This document shows positions 37,062 to 45,067 of a stretch of 64,000 nucleotides of DNA, piece by piece. The stretch's first letter is position 1. Each line of letters begins with the position of its first letter. The notes under the pieces were generated by a model, which did not search any database, was not told the DNA's origin, and worked only from the letters and a program-made list of their open reading frames with translations. The position numbers and the translations under genes are program-made. This DNA is from Pseudothioclava nitratireducens (GTDB lineage: Bacteria > Pseudomonadota > Alphaproteobacteria > Rhodobacterales > Rhodobacteraceae): NCBI RefSeq assembly GCF_029210495.1, contig NZ_JARGDK010000013.1:1-64000 (forward strand). The letters run 5' to 3'.

Positions 37062-38557
37062 TCAGCCTTCGCCACGTTGCCGGCGCAGGTGGCGCAGCTC
37101 GCGCAGGCTGTCCATGAGTTGCGCGCGAAACAGCGTCGCCATGACGAGCGCGAACACCGCCAGCCCAAGCCCGACCAGCAGACTGAGCCGCAGAACCGGG
37201 GCGAGCGTCGCCATCTCGAAGCCGCGATCCGCGCCGATCACCGCCGTGACCATCACCGTCGAGGCGACCGTCGCCGGGGCCAGCACGCGCAGAACATCCC
37301 CCAAAGACTGCCCAAGCCTGCGCTGGACCTGCGCGTGATAGGGCAGGAACAGCACGACCTGCGCGGCCAGATAGGCCCCGGCCAGCCATGCGGTCGAGCC
37401 CATCCACACCCCGAAAGCAAAAGCAGGCAGGAAGAAGCCGAGCCGGATCAAGGCCCATTGCATCAACCGATGGGCCTCGCCAAGGGCTTTCCAGAGCACC
37501 TGCGCGGTCCCGTTGATCGCCTGAACGCCGCCCGCGAGGCACAGGAAGGCGAGCGTCGGGGCCATCTCGGTCCAGCGCGGGCCGAGCAGAACCCGCACGA
37601 AGGGCTCGGCCACGCTCGCCAGCCCCGCCATGAGGGGGATCGTCACCAGCCCGATGAGCGCCAGAAGCCGCAGATACATCCGCCCGAGCCGCGGCAGGTC
37701 GTGTTTGACGCTTGCCATTGCCGGGTAGAGCGCGAAATTCGCCCCTTGCGAAAGCGTTTGCACCGGCAGTTGCTTGATCTGATAGGCGCGCCCGTAAAAG
37801 CCCAGCCACTCCGCGCCCAGATAGCGCCCGACCAGCAGGTTATCGGCCTGCCGGTTCAGATAACCGACGATGCTCGACCCTGTCAGATGCAGCGAAAACG
37901 GCAAGATCGCGCGGATGCCTGCCCAGTCGAACCCCGCGCCGAGCGGTGCCTTGGAGAGCGCCAGCGCGCCCGCCAGCTTGATCATCGGCACCGCGATCTG
38001 TTGCCCGACCAGCGCCCAGACCCCAAACCCCGCAAGCCCCATGGCGATCGCCACCGCCGCCGAACCAATGGCAGAGGCAATGTCGATCATGGCGATCTGG
38101 GTGAAGCGGTGTCGATCATGGCGATCTGGGTGAAGCGGTATTCGCGTTGCAGCCATGCAATCGGCGCAAGCGTCATCGCATGCAGCACCATCACCACCGC
38201 CATCGCCTGCGCGAGCGGCGCGACCTCGGGACGGGCATAAAAGGCGGCGAGCCAGGGCGCACTGAGAAGCGCGACAGCCCCCATCGCCACGCCCATCCCG
38301 GCATTGATCCAGAAGGCCGACGACCACAGCCGGTCCGACGGTGCATCCGCGCGCACCAGCGCCGTCGACAGGCCGACATCATTGAACAGCGTCAGGAACG
38401 CGACCAGCGTCATCGCCATCGCAATCAGCCCGAACGCCTCGGGCCCCAGAAGCCGGGCGAGGATCGGCAGCACGATCAGGAACTGGATGCCCTGCCGCGC
38501 CAGAATCGCGACGATATTGATCGCGGCGCCGCGTGCCGTCTTGCCTCCAAGGCCCAT
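37062..38557 (-). pseudogene. Polysaccharide flippase (Wzx/MOP type) frameshifted by a 29-bp duplication
   Basis: Two adjacent frames make up one multi-span polysaccharide flippase. The N-terminal frame (38557 to 38087) begins MGLGGKTARGAAINIVAILA and stops early in TASPRSP. The rest continues in another frame from MIDIASAIGSAAV to 37062. A perfect 29-bp tandem duplication at 38081-38138 causes the shift. Removing one copy gives an unbroken 488-residue protein. As it stands, only a 156-residue fragment is made. A sequencing error, a recent mutation or a reversible switch are all possible. Confidence 0.9.
38081..38138. repeat. Perfect 29-bp tandem duplication
   Basis: The unit at 38081-38109 is repeated exactly at 38110-38138 (each begins TGTCGATCATGGCGATC). 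It is inside the flippase gene, and its length is not a multiple of three, so it shifts the reading frame. Confidence 0.97.
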
Positions 38558-38775
38558 GCCTATCCCTCGATACGGCCCCTCGCGGGGCCTCGGGTCCAGC
38601 TAAGCGCAGGTTGGAGACGAAAGAAATGCCCGATCTGCCACGCGCCCGGATTGTCACGTCGCCTGCACAAAAATCGTGCAATCTCCGGGGGGTGGCGGCA
38701 GACCGCGCGCGTGCCGGTTGCGATAGCGGGGGGCTTGCGGCAGGCTGGCCGCAGCATAAGGCGAAGGGAGCCACG

Positions 38776-39909
38776 ATGAACCAGCGCGTGACGGTGCTGC
38801 TGCCGACCTTCAACCGGGCGGGGCTGATCGGCGAGACGCTGGACAGTTTGCTGGGCCAGACGCGCCTGCCCGACGAGATCATCGTCATTGACGACGGCTC
38901 TGAAGACGCCACGCCCGAGGTGCTGGCCGGTTATGGCGAGCGGATCACGGTGCTGCGCAAGCAGAACGCCGGAAAGGCGGCGGCGCTCAATGACGGGTTG
39001 GCGCGGGCGCGGGGCGATCTCATCTGGATCAATGATGATGACGACCTGATCCTGCCCGAAACCTGCGCGCGGCTCGCGGGCGCGCTCGAGGCCGATCCGG
39101 GGCTCGATTTCTGCGCGGGCCGGCACGAGGATTTCGAGGTGAACCCGAAAACCGGGGGGCGCGACCATCGCGCGCCGGGCTATTGGCGTCCCTCGCAGCC
39201 CGACGAGATCTTTCCCGATCTGCTGGAAGGGTGCCACATCTTTCAGCCCGGTCTGATGGTGCGGCGTGCGGTCTATGACCGGGTCGGGCCGTTTCGCACC
39301 GATCTGACGCGCTCGCAGGATTACGAGATGATCCTTCGCATCGCGCGGCATCACCGCGGGCGGGTTCTGCCGGAGCTTGCCTTCCTGCATCGCGAGCACA
39401 AGGGCGCGCGGGGCAGTGCGGGCGAGCGTTTCGCGGCGCAACAGAACGCGGATCGCTGGAAGGTCTTCAATCACCGGATTTTCAGTGCGCTTCTGGCCGA
39501 TCTCGATGATGCGGAGCTGTTCGATCCCGTTCAGTGGCAGGGCACCGCGCCCGAGGCGCGTCCGCGTCTGGCTGCGATCAAGCGCGGCTGCGTGATGGCG
39601 CGCCAGCGCATGTGGATCGAGGCCCTCCCGACCTGGCGGGACGCGGTGCTGCGCGATACGGGACCGTTTTCGCCGGCCGAGATCGCTCTGCTGCATCGGT
39701 CCACGACCTCGCCGCTTGGTGCGCCGGAATTGTTCGACGATCCGGCGGTGCGCTTGGCGCTCAGGGATTTGTCGCGCTGTGGCCCGCGCGGACAACAGAT
39801 CTTGCGGGTTCTGCAACGCAGCACGCGGTGGCAATTGCGCCGTGCGTTACAGCGGCGGGAATGGCTTCAGAGCGCCCGAATCATGCGCTTCCTGATTCCC
39901 TTCTCGTGA
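38776..39909 (+). CDS. Glycosyltransferase family 2
   Basis: A 377-residue GT-A enzyme. The nucleotide-binding start VTVLLPTFNRAGLIGETLDSLL, the IIVIDDGSEDAT segment and the metal-binding NDDDD are present. The acceptor part has FQPGLMVRRAVYDRVGPF. It has no membrane span, so it is cytoplasmic and probably builds the lipid-linked repeat unit. The start at 38776 follows AAGGGAG. Divergent from the flippase. Confidence 0.9.
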   Translation: MNQRVTVLLPTFNRAGLIGETLDSLLGQTRLPDEIIVIDDGSEDATPEVLAGYGERITVLRKQNAGKAAALNDGLARARGDLIWINDDDDLILPETCARLAGALEADPGLDFCAGRHEDFEVNPKTGGRDHRAPGYWRPSQPDEIFPDLLEGCHIFQPGLMVRRAVYDRVGPFRTDLTRSQDYEMILRIARHHRGRVLPELAFLHREHKGARGSAGERFAAQQNADRWKVFNHRIFSALLADLDDAELFDPVQWQGTAPEARPRLAAIKRGCVMARQRMWIEALPTWRDAVLRDTGPFSPAEIALLHRSTTSPLGAPELFDDPAVRLALRDLSRCGPRGQQILRVLQRSTRWQLRRALQRREWLQSARIMRFLIPFS

Positions 39910-39971
39910 GGGGCTTGCCTGACGTAAGGGCACGTTCTTGCATGTAACATGTCCGAAAAATGCCACAATTC

Positions 39972-39986
39972 GCCCAAAATTTGGGC
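39972..39986. promoter_or_regulatory. Palindrome upstream of exoY
   Basis: GCCCAAA-A-TTTGGGC is a perfect 7-bp dyad in the AT-rich 280-base region between two plus-strand genes. Further dyads follow: AAAACGAC / GTCGTTTT (39988-40023) and TGACG / CGTCA (40093-40108). Candidate operators for the exo promoter. Confidence 0.4.
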
Positions 39987-40064
39987 AAAAACGACGAAAC
40001 TACCCAGAAAGATAGGTCGTTTACGCCTTTTCACACGGCTGACATGATCAAACGGTCAAAAGTT

Positions 40065-40079
40065 TAATAGAGTGTTAAC
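40065..40079. promoter_or_regulatory. CtrA-like binding site
   Basis: TTAA-N7-TTAA matches the full CtrA consensus exactly. It is 111 bases upstream of exoY. CtrA is the alphaproteobacterial response regulator of cell-cycle and surface functions. Confidence 0.5.
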
Positions 40080-40189
40080 AACACAAAAGAACTGACGGAA
40101 ATGCGTCAAATCGACCCTGGGGCAGGGGGACGACAGTGACTTTGCGAGTGCGGAACGTCGAAGAGATTTGAACCCCTGGGAGACGCTAA

Positions 40190-40894
40190 ATGACAGTGGA
40201 ATTTATCCGCAATTTCGAGACTGCGGTCGCCCAACCTGTTTTTGTCCAAGATCGTAAATCGCGCGCTCAGAAAGCTCCTCCGACTGGTGGAATGATCAAG
40301 CGCATCATGGATATTACTTTGGTTGTTCTGGCCGTGCCATTTTTACTGCCGTTGATGCTCGGCCTATATATGCTTGTGAAATTAACAAGCCCCGGTCCGG
40401 CATTTTACGGGCATAGCCGCGTGGGCTTTGGCGGGCGTGAATTCAAATGCTGGAAATTCCGCTCGATGGTGCTCGATGGGGATGCCGTTCTCGAGGCGCA
40501 TTTCCGCAAGAACCCGGCCGACCGGATGATCTGGGAGAGCGAGCGCAAGCTGCGCCATGACCCGCGTGTGACCCCCGTTGGTGCCGTGCTGCGCAAGCTG
40601 TCGCTCGATGAACTGCCGCAGCTTTTCAATGTGATCACCGGCGAGATGAGCCTTGTCGGGCCGCGTCCGGTGGTGCGGGATGAGTTGGAGAAATACGCCG
40701 CCTCCGCCGGCCATTACATGCGCGCGCGTCCGGGTCTGACGGGACTTTGGCAGGTTTCTGGTCGCTCGGAAACCACCTACCGGTATCGTGTGAAACTTGA
40801 CCGTTTCTATGTGTCGCGCTGGAGCGCCCTGCTGGATATCTGGGTTATTCTGCGCACCATTCCTGCGGTCGTCTTCTCGCGCGGGGCGCATTGA
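40190..40894 (+). CDS. exoY: ExoY-type undecaprenyl-phosphate sugar phosphotransferase
   Basis: A 234-residue monotopic phosphoglycosyl transferase that puts the first sugar of the repeat unit on undecaprenyl phosphate. One hydrophobic segment (about 42-65) is followed by the catalytic domain with TSPGPAFYGHSRVGFGG, KFRSM, LSLDELPQLFNVITGEMSLVGPRP and RPGLTGLWQVSGRS. The C-terminus is typical. It overlaps the export gene by TTGA, indicating coupled translation. Confidence 0.95.
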   Translation: MTVEFIRNFETAVAQPVFVQDRKSRAQKAPPTGGMIKRIMDITLVVLAVPFLLPLMLGLYMLVKLTSPGPAFYGHSRVGFGGREFKCWKFRSMVLDGDAVLEAHFRKNPADRMIWESERKLRHDPRVTPVGAVLRKLSLDELPQLFNVITGEMSLVGPRPVVRDELEKYAASAGHYMRARPGLTGLWQVSGRSETTYRYRVKLDRFYVSRWSALLDIWVILRTIPAVVFSRGAH

Positions 40895-42102
40895 GTCGCG
40901 ATTTCGGTTTGGCGCGGGCAACCGCGCTGGCGATTGCGATCGCCGCCGGGCCTGTCCATGCTGGCCCGAGCGATATCCTGCCCTCGGATCAGTTGCGTCT
41001 GCGGGTGATGGAATGGCTTCCGCTTGAAGGTGAAATCAAGGATTGGTCAGCAATTGCAGATGCTTACACCGTTGCCGCCGATGGCACAGTAACCATTCCT
41101 TTTGTCGGCACGCTGCCCGCTGCGGGGCGCAGCACCGAAGCGCTTGCGCAGGAGATTTCCGAGGCGCTGTTTCAACGTTTCGCGCTGCCCGATTTGCCTG
41201 CGACGGCGGTTTCTCTGAATGCGCGCAGCCCGGTGATGATCACCGGCGAGATCCGGGCGCCGGGGGATGTGCCGTTCGAGGTCGGGATGACGGCGCGCCA
41301 TGCGATTGCGCGGGCGGGCGGCGTCGGTTTTGCCGGGGCTTTGGGGCCGCGCAGTCCCGAGGAGCGGCTGGAGGCCGAAACCCAACTGGCGATTCTGCGC
41401 GACCGTGAAGACGGGTTGATGCTTCGCGCCGCGCGGCTCCGGGCCGAGATTTCCGGGGCCGATCAGCTTGAACCCGAGGCGATGCGCGCGGGGGGGCGCG
41501 GCGAGACCTTGCGCCAGCAGGAGGAAGAGCTGCTGCGGCTTCACCGGGATCAGAATGCCCGCGAGATTGCGCTGATAGATGGGCGTCGAGATCTTCTGTC
41601 TAATGAAATCAATGCATTGGAGGCAAAAGTTCAGTCGCTCACACATCGCATGGAGCTTGCCGCGGATCAGAAGCAGGCGATGGAGAGCCTTGCGCAGCGG
41701 GGGCTGACGGTGAATGCGCGGCTGTTCGATGCCGAGCAGATGCTTGCCACGCTCGAGACGCAGTTGCTCGATACCCAAACGGCGATTTTGCGCGCGAAAC
41801 AGAACCTTGCGACGGCGGAAACCGACCGGTTGGAGCGGGTCGAGGGCCGGTCGGCATCGCTCTTGGTTTCGCTTCAGGAGACCGAGCAATCCCTGGCTGA
41901 AACCCGGAATCGACGGATCGCGCAGCAGCGCAGCGTGATGATGATGCAGGCGTCGGCGGGCGACTGGTCGAAGACGCTGGAGGTGACGATCCGGCGTATG
42001 ATGGCGGGGGATGTCGAGATCCTGACGGACGCACTCGACACGGCGCTTCTGCCCGGCGACCTCTTGGAGGTCACCCTGCGCAACCCGGAAGATCAGGGCT
42101 AA
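40891..42102 (+). CDS. exoF: ExoF-like polysaccharide export protein
   Basis: A 403-residue protein starting at a TTG that overlaps the exoY stop. A signal peptide (about residues 1-24, ending PVHA) is followed by a polysaccharide-export domain (DAYTVAADGTVTIPFVGTLPAAG), an SLBB-like segment (VMITGEIRAPGDVPF) and a long coiled coil (about 160-345). This matches the periplasmic ExoF of succinoglycan systems. It likely works with the exoP-like protein encoded at 50765. Convergent with the GT2 gene 5 bases away. Confidence 0.85.
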   Translation: MSRDFGLARATALAIAIAAGPVHAGPSDILPSDQLRLRVMEWLPLEGEIKDWSAIADAYTVAADGTVTIPFVGTLPAAGRSTEALAQEISEALFQRFALPDLPATAVSLNARSPVMITGEIRAPGDVPFEVGMTARHAIARAGGVGFAGALGPRSPEERLEAETQLAILRDREDGLMLRAARLRAEISGADQLEPEAMRAGGRGETLRQQEEELLRLHRDQNAREIALIDGRRDLLSNEINALEAKVQSLTHRMELAADQKQAMESLAQRGLTVNARLFDAEQMLATLETQLLDTQTAILRAKQNLATAETDRLERVEGRSASLLVSLQETEQSLAETRNRRIAQQRSVMMMQASAGDWSKTLEVTIRRMMAGDVEILTDALDTALLPGDLLEVTLRNPEDQG

Positions 42103-42107
42103 GCGAT

Positions 42108-43091
42108 TTATTCTATTGGTAAAAGGTAGCGCCGATCTGGCTGTGATGGTTGCTGTGCGCGGCGATGGCGCCCGAATTTGTCGCGGGCGATCCCTTTGGC
42201 GATGGGCAGAAAGTTCTGCGGCGGGGCGAGGGCAAAGAGCAGCGCGCGCAGCAGGCCCAAATCGCGCTTGCGATCCAGAAAGGCGCGCAGCAGGTAGCGA
42301 TCGCGCAGATGGTCGCGATGTGCCCGCATTGCATGTCGCTCGCTCGGGTGCAGGTCGCGCAACGCCCGATGCGTTTGCGTAGCGCGCAAGAGCGCCGCCA
42401 GATCGGCGGTGCGATGCTGCCCGCTCAGAGAATTCGATCGCACGCGGGCGGCATAGCCAAGCTGACGGCTCAACTGGAACCGCGCGCCTTTGGCAAGCAT
42501 GCGCACATAGAGATCGTAATCCTCTCCAAGCCAGAGCGCGGGGTCATAGCGCAACCCGTGGCGATCCAGAAAATCGCGCGAAATCAATGGCTTGAGGAAT
42601 CCCAACTCGCCCCGCGCAATGCCTGGCGCGGGAATGTTTCCGGCGATGAACTCTGCGAGGTCGAGCGCCTGAAAGGCGTGATCCGCCACGTCCGGCAATT
42701 CGGACGGGGTGACGATGCCGGGGCGCTCGTCAGGAACGAAGACGATGTTATCCGCGACCATGTCGAACGCGGGGGCTGTCAATAACGCGGCAAAGCGACC
42801 TGGCAGCAGGTAATCGTCGGCATCGAGAATTGCGAGAAACGGTGCGTTCGACGCGTCGATGGCGTGATTGCGGGCCCGCGCGGGGCCGATATTCTGCGTT
42901 TCCTGAAGAATGCGCAGCCTGTCATCGCCCTCTGCCGCGGATTTGGCGCGCGCGGCGGTGTCATCTTGTGACGCATCATCGACCAGCACCAGCTCGCTCA
43001 CTTCGGGTTCTGCCAGAGCCGAGCGCACCGCGTCCGCGATCGTCGCGGCGGCATTGCGCGCAGTGATGATGACGCAGACCGGTCCCGTCAT
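42108..43091 (-). CDS. Glycosyltransferase family 2 (ExoO-like)
   Basis: A 327-residue GT-A enzyme. VCVIITARNAAATIADAV, ELVLVDDASQDDT and the LDADDYLLPG metal site are clear. LGFLKPLISRDFLDRHGLRY and GEDYDLYVRML resemble the paralogue at 58786, and both recall ExoO-type enzymes. It begins inside the nucleotidyltransferase stop (ATGA overlap), so it belongs to that divergent lasso-side operon. It may therefore act on the lasso peptide or on the exopolysaccharide; sequence alone cannot decide. Confidence 0.88.
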   Translation of the reverse strand: MTGPVCVIITARNAAATIADAVRSALAEPEVSELVLVDDASQDDTAARAKSAAEGDDRLRILQETQNIGPARARNHAIDASNAPFLAILDADDYLLPGRFAALLTAPAFDMVADNIVFVPDERPGIVTPSELPDVADHAFQALDLAEFIAGNIPAPGIARGELGFLKPLISRDFLDRHGLRYDPALWLGEDYDLYVRMLAKGARFQLSRQLGYAARVRSNSLSGQHRTADLAALLRATQTHRALRDLHPSERHAMRAHRDHLRDRYLLRAFLDRKRDLGLLRALLFALAPPQNFLPIAKGIARDKFGRHRRAQQPSQPDRRYLLPIE

Positions 43092-44335
43092 CCGGCTGAC
43101 CCCTCGGAATTTGCCCGGCGGTTTTGCCTTTGCAGGGCGCCATGATACAGGATCGAAAGCGCGGAGCGCCCGGCTTCGCGCAGATAGCGCAGCGGTGAGG
43201 GTCCGCAGAGTGCCCAGAGCAGCCGCCGTCGCCGTGGCCAGGGCAGGCCGGGTTTCCACGGGGTGATCAACATCTCGCGCAAGCTCTGCGACGTCAAATC
43301 GGGTAAGGGTGAGGGGTGCCGGGCGAGCCGCGTTCCAAAGCAGGCATCCGCCGCGTGACGTGCGAAGCACAGGGTTTCCGCTAACCCATGCTGGGAGGCA
43401 TTTTCATAAATCAGATCAATGTCCTGCGGTTCGTTCTTTGCGTGAGACGCACGCAGATCGGCGAGGGCGCCAAGGCAGGGCTCATGCGCCAGAAACGCCT
43501 TGGCCACGCTGATCGCCGCGATCAACCCGCGATCGCCGGGCGACAACACGGGACAGGCTGCCCCCTGAAATGTCATGATCTCGCGGCGGTCGATGAATCC
43601 TTGCAGCGCGTGTGGGCGTGGCAGACCGGGTTGTTGCACCCCGTGATGGAGGTCGATCACGGTCCGGTCGCCGGGTCGGGTCAGATGCACCTCGCTCAGA
43701 AAACGCGACCACCAAGAGGCCATCGCCGCCTCGGTGGGGCGATATCCGAGCCGCTCAAGCACGGCGCGCGCGCGATGCCGATCGCGCGGGGCAACCAGCA
43801 GGTCGATATCGCCAGCAGGTTTGCGCAACGGGTCACCATACAGGGCGACCTGCTGCAACGGCCCCTTGAATTGCAGATGCGCAATGCCGGCCTCGGTGAG
43901 ATGTTGCGAAGCCTCGAACCCGGCACGCAGGGCGGCGTGATTGCCCATCATGACCCGCAAGCGCGTCTGCGCGATCCGCTGCGGCAGGGCGGCGCAGCTT
44001 GCGGGCCAGCTTTGCGGTTCTTCGGGCAGGAACAGGATGACCTTGTTCAGCCGGGCAATATGAAACACGAATTCAGGATCGATCCCGTCGGGCGGCGCTG
44101 ATGGCGGCGCGCCGAACCGCGCGCCGACCGCGTCCAGAACGACCTGTGCCTCGCGTTCGAACGATTGTCCCTCGAAGCGTCGAAACTGGGCGGGGTCAAA
44201 GGTCAATACCTGCTCTCCGTCTGGCCGCCGGACCTGCGGCTTCACGCCCCATAAAGGCAGAGACCCGCCGGGAGAATCAACCGTCTCGGCAACGAATCGC
44301 TCAGGGTGCGGAAAAATAATAAAATGCCTGCTCAA
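43088..44335 (-). CDS. Nucleotidyltransferase-family protein of lasso-peptide clusters
   Basis: A 415-residue protein of the uncharacterised nucleotidyltransferase family (NTP_transf_5 type). The signature is FKGP at 156-159, then LYGDPLRKPAGDIDLLV with the metal-binding Asp176 and Asp178. Relatives occur in lasso clusters with a kinase. In the pseudomycoidin pathway one is reported to elaborate the phosphorylated C-terminal Ser with hexoses. Here it is divergent from the precursor gene by 225 bases and coupled to a GT2 gene. Confidence 0.82.
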   Translation of the reverse strand: MSRHFIIFPHPERFVAETVDSPGGSLPLWGVKPQVRRPDGEQVLTFDPAQFRRFEGQSFEREAQVVLDAVGARFGAPPSAPPDGIDPEFVFHIARLNKVILFLPEEPQSWPASCAALPQRIAQTRLRVMMGNHAALRAGFEASQHLTEAGIAHLQFKGPLQQVALYGDPLRKPAGDIDLLVAPRDRHRARAVLERLGYRPTEAAMASWWSRFLSEVHLTRPGDRTVIDLHHGVQQPGLPRPHALQGFIDRREIMTFQGAACPVLSPGDRGLIAAISVAKAFLAHEPCLGALADLRASHAKNEPQDIDLIYENASQHGLAETLCFARHAADACFGTRLARHPSPLPDLTSQSLREMLITPWKPGLPWPRRRRLLWALCGPSPLRYLREAGRSALSILYHGALQRQNRRANSEGSAG

Positions 44336-44560
44336 AAAATGGTCGATATTTATTGAGCTGCGATTATCGCCTTCGCGATATTTTAGAATGGGACGCGATA
44401 TGTTGTGGTCGCTGTCTGTAAATATCTAGATTGGGCCGAAACCCCTAGCTTTTTAAGGTGTATTGATTGACTTGGCGTCACTTCCGCCGCACCCTGAAAC
44501 AGCGTGGTTCGTATTAATTTCGGGCCATTGCATAACGCAACTTGAGACGGGGAAGTTATT
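44336..44560. promoter_or_regulatory. Divergent promoter region of the lasso cassette
   Basis: This AT-rich 225-base region separates the nucleotidyltransferase operon (minus) and the lasso operon (plus). It has a 6-bp hairpin TATCGC-CTTC-GCGATA followed by TTTT (44365-44384), the octamer CGCGATAT at 44374 and 44394 (exactly 20 bases apart), a TATTAAT -10-like element at 44512 and a TTGC / GCAA dyad near 44527. I cannot assign exact promoters. Confidence 0.5.
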
Positions 44561-44704
44561 ATGAGCCTCAAGAAGACCTATGCCGCGCCGCGGCTGAGCG
44601 TTCACGGCAAGCTCGAAGATCTCACCCATGGTCAGACCTCGGGCAGCAAGCTCGACGCGGACTTTCCGGATGGGACGCCGTTTGGCGATCTGACCTTCTC
44701 GTAA
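44561..44704 (+). CDS. Lasso peptide precursor
   Basis: A 47-residue RiPP precursor. The leader MSLKKTYAAPRLSVHG carries the YxxPxLxxxG motif (Y7, P10, L12, G16) recognised by B1 proteins, and Thr22 is at the required -2 position. Predicted cleavage after His23 frees a 24-residue core with ring GQTSGSKLD (Gly24 amide to Asp32, a 9-residue macrolactam) and tail ADFPDGTPFGDLTFS. The tail ends in Ser47, the acceptor expected for the kinase encoded downstream. The start has GGGGAAG 6-8 bases upstream. Processing is inferred from family rules. Confidence 0.92.
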   Translation: MSLKKTYAAPRLSVHGKLEDLTHGQTSGSKLDADFPDGTPFGDLTFS

Positions 44705-44733
44705 AGAGAAGCCTCGAACGGGGCAATGATCGC

Positions 44734-44766
44734 GGCCGAAGCGGCCTTGTCGCTTCGGCCGGTTTT
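44734..44766 (+). terminator. Hairpin between precursor and processing genes
   Basis: A perfect 10-bp stem (GGCCGAAGCG / CGCTTCGGCC) with a 7-base loop is followed by GGTTTTAC. It probably acts as a partial terminator or 3'-end stabiliser that keeps precursor mRNA in excess over the enzyme mRNA. Confidence 0.65.
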
Positions 44767-44782
44767 ACTGCGGAGGGTGGTC

Positions 44783-45067
44783 ATGAACGCGATGATTGAT
44801 GAAAGCCGTTTTCGTCATGTCACCGATTGTGTGTCCTGCGCGTACGGGGAGGGGATCGCGATCCTTGACCTGCGCACGAACCTGTATTTCAGCCTTGACC
44901 CGGTGGGGGCACTCATTTGGGAAAAGCTGCAAAATCCCTGTTATCCACACGAGATCATCTCGGCTGTCGCGGCGGAGTATGAGATCGCGCCCGAGCAATG
45001 CGCCGATGATATCGCCGCGCTGCTGAGCGATCTGGAAAGCAATCATCTGATCGAGCCGGTGGAATGA
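44783..45067 (+). CDS. Lasso peptide recognition protein B1 (PqqD-like)
   Basis: A 94-residue PqqD-fold RiPP recognition element that binds the precursor leader and delivers it to the peptidase. The segment GEGIAILDLRTNLYFSLDPVGALIWEKL is the beta-strand and helix core of the fold. The start at 44783 has GGAGG 6 bases upstream, and the frame upstream to 44726 is ruled out by the hairpin. It overlaps B2 by ATGA. Confidence 0.93.
   Translation: MNAMIDESRFRHVTDCVSCAYGEGIAILDLRTNLYFSLDPVGALIWEKLQNPCYPHEIISAVAAEYEIAPEQCADDIAALLSDLESNHLIEPVE

Noticed and set aside
38081-38138. Start of a CRISPR or VNTR array
   Set aside because: There are only two adjacent copies with no spacers, inside a coding gene. 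It is a simple tandem duplication.
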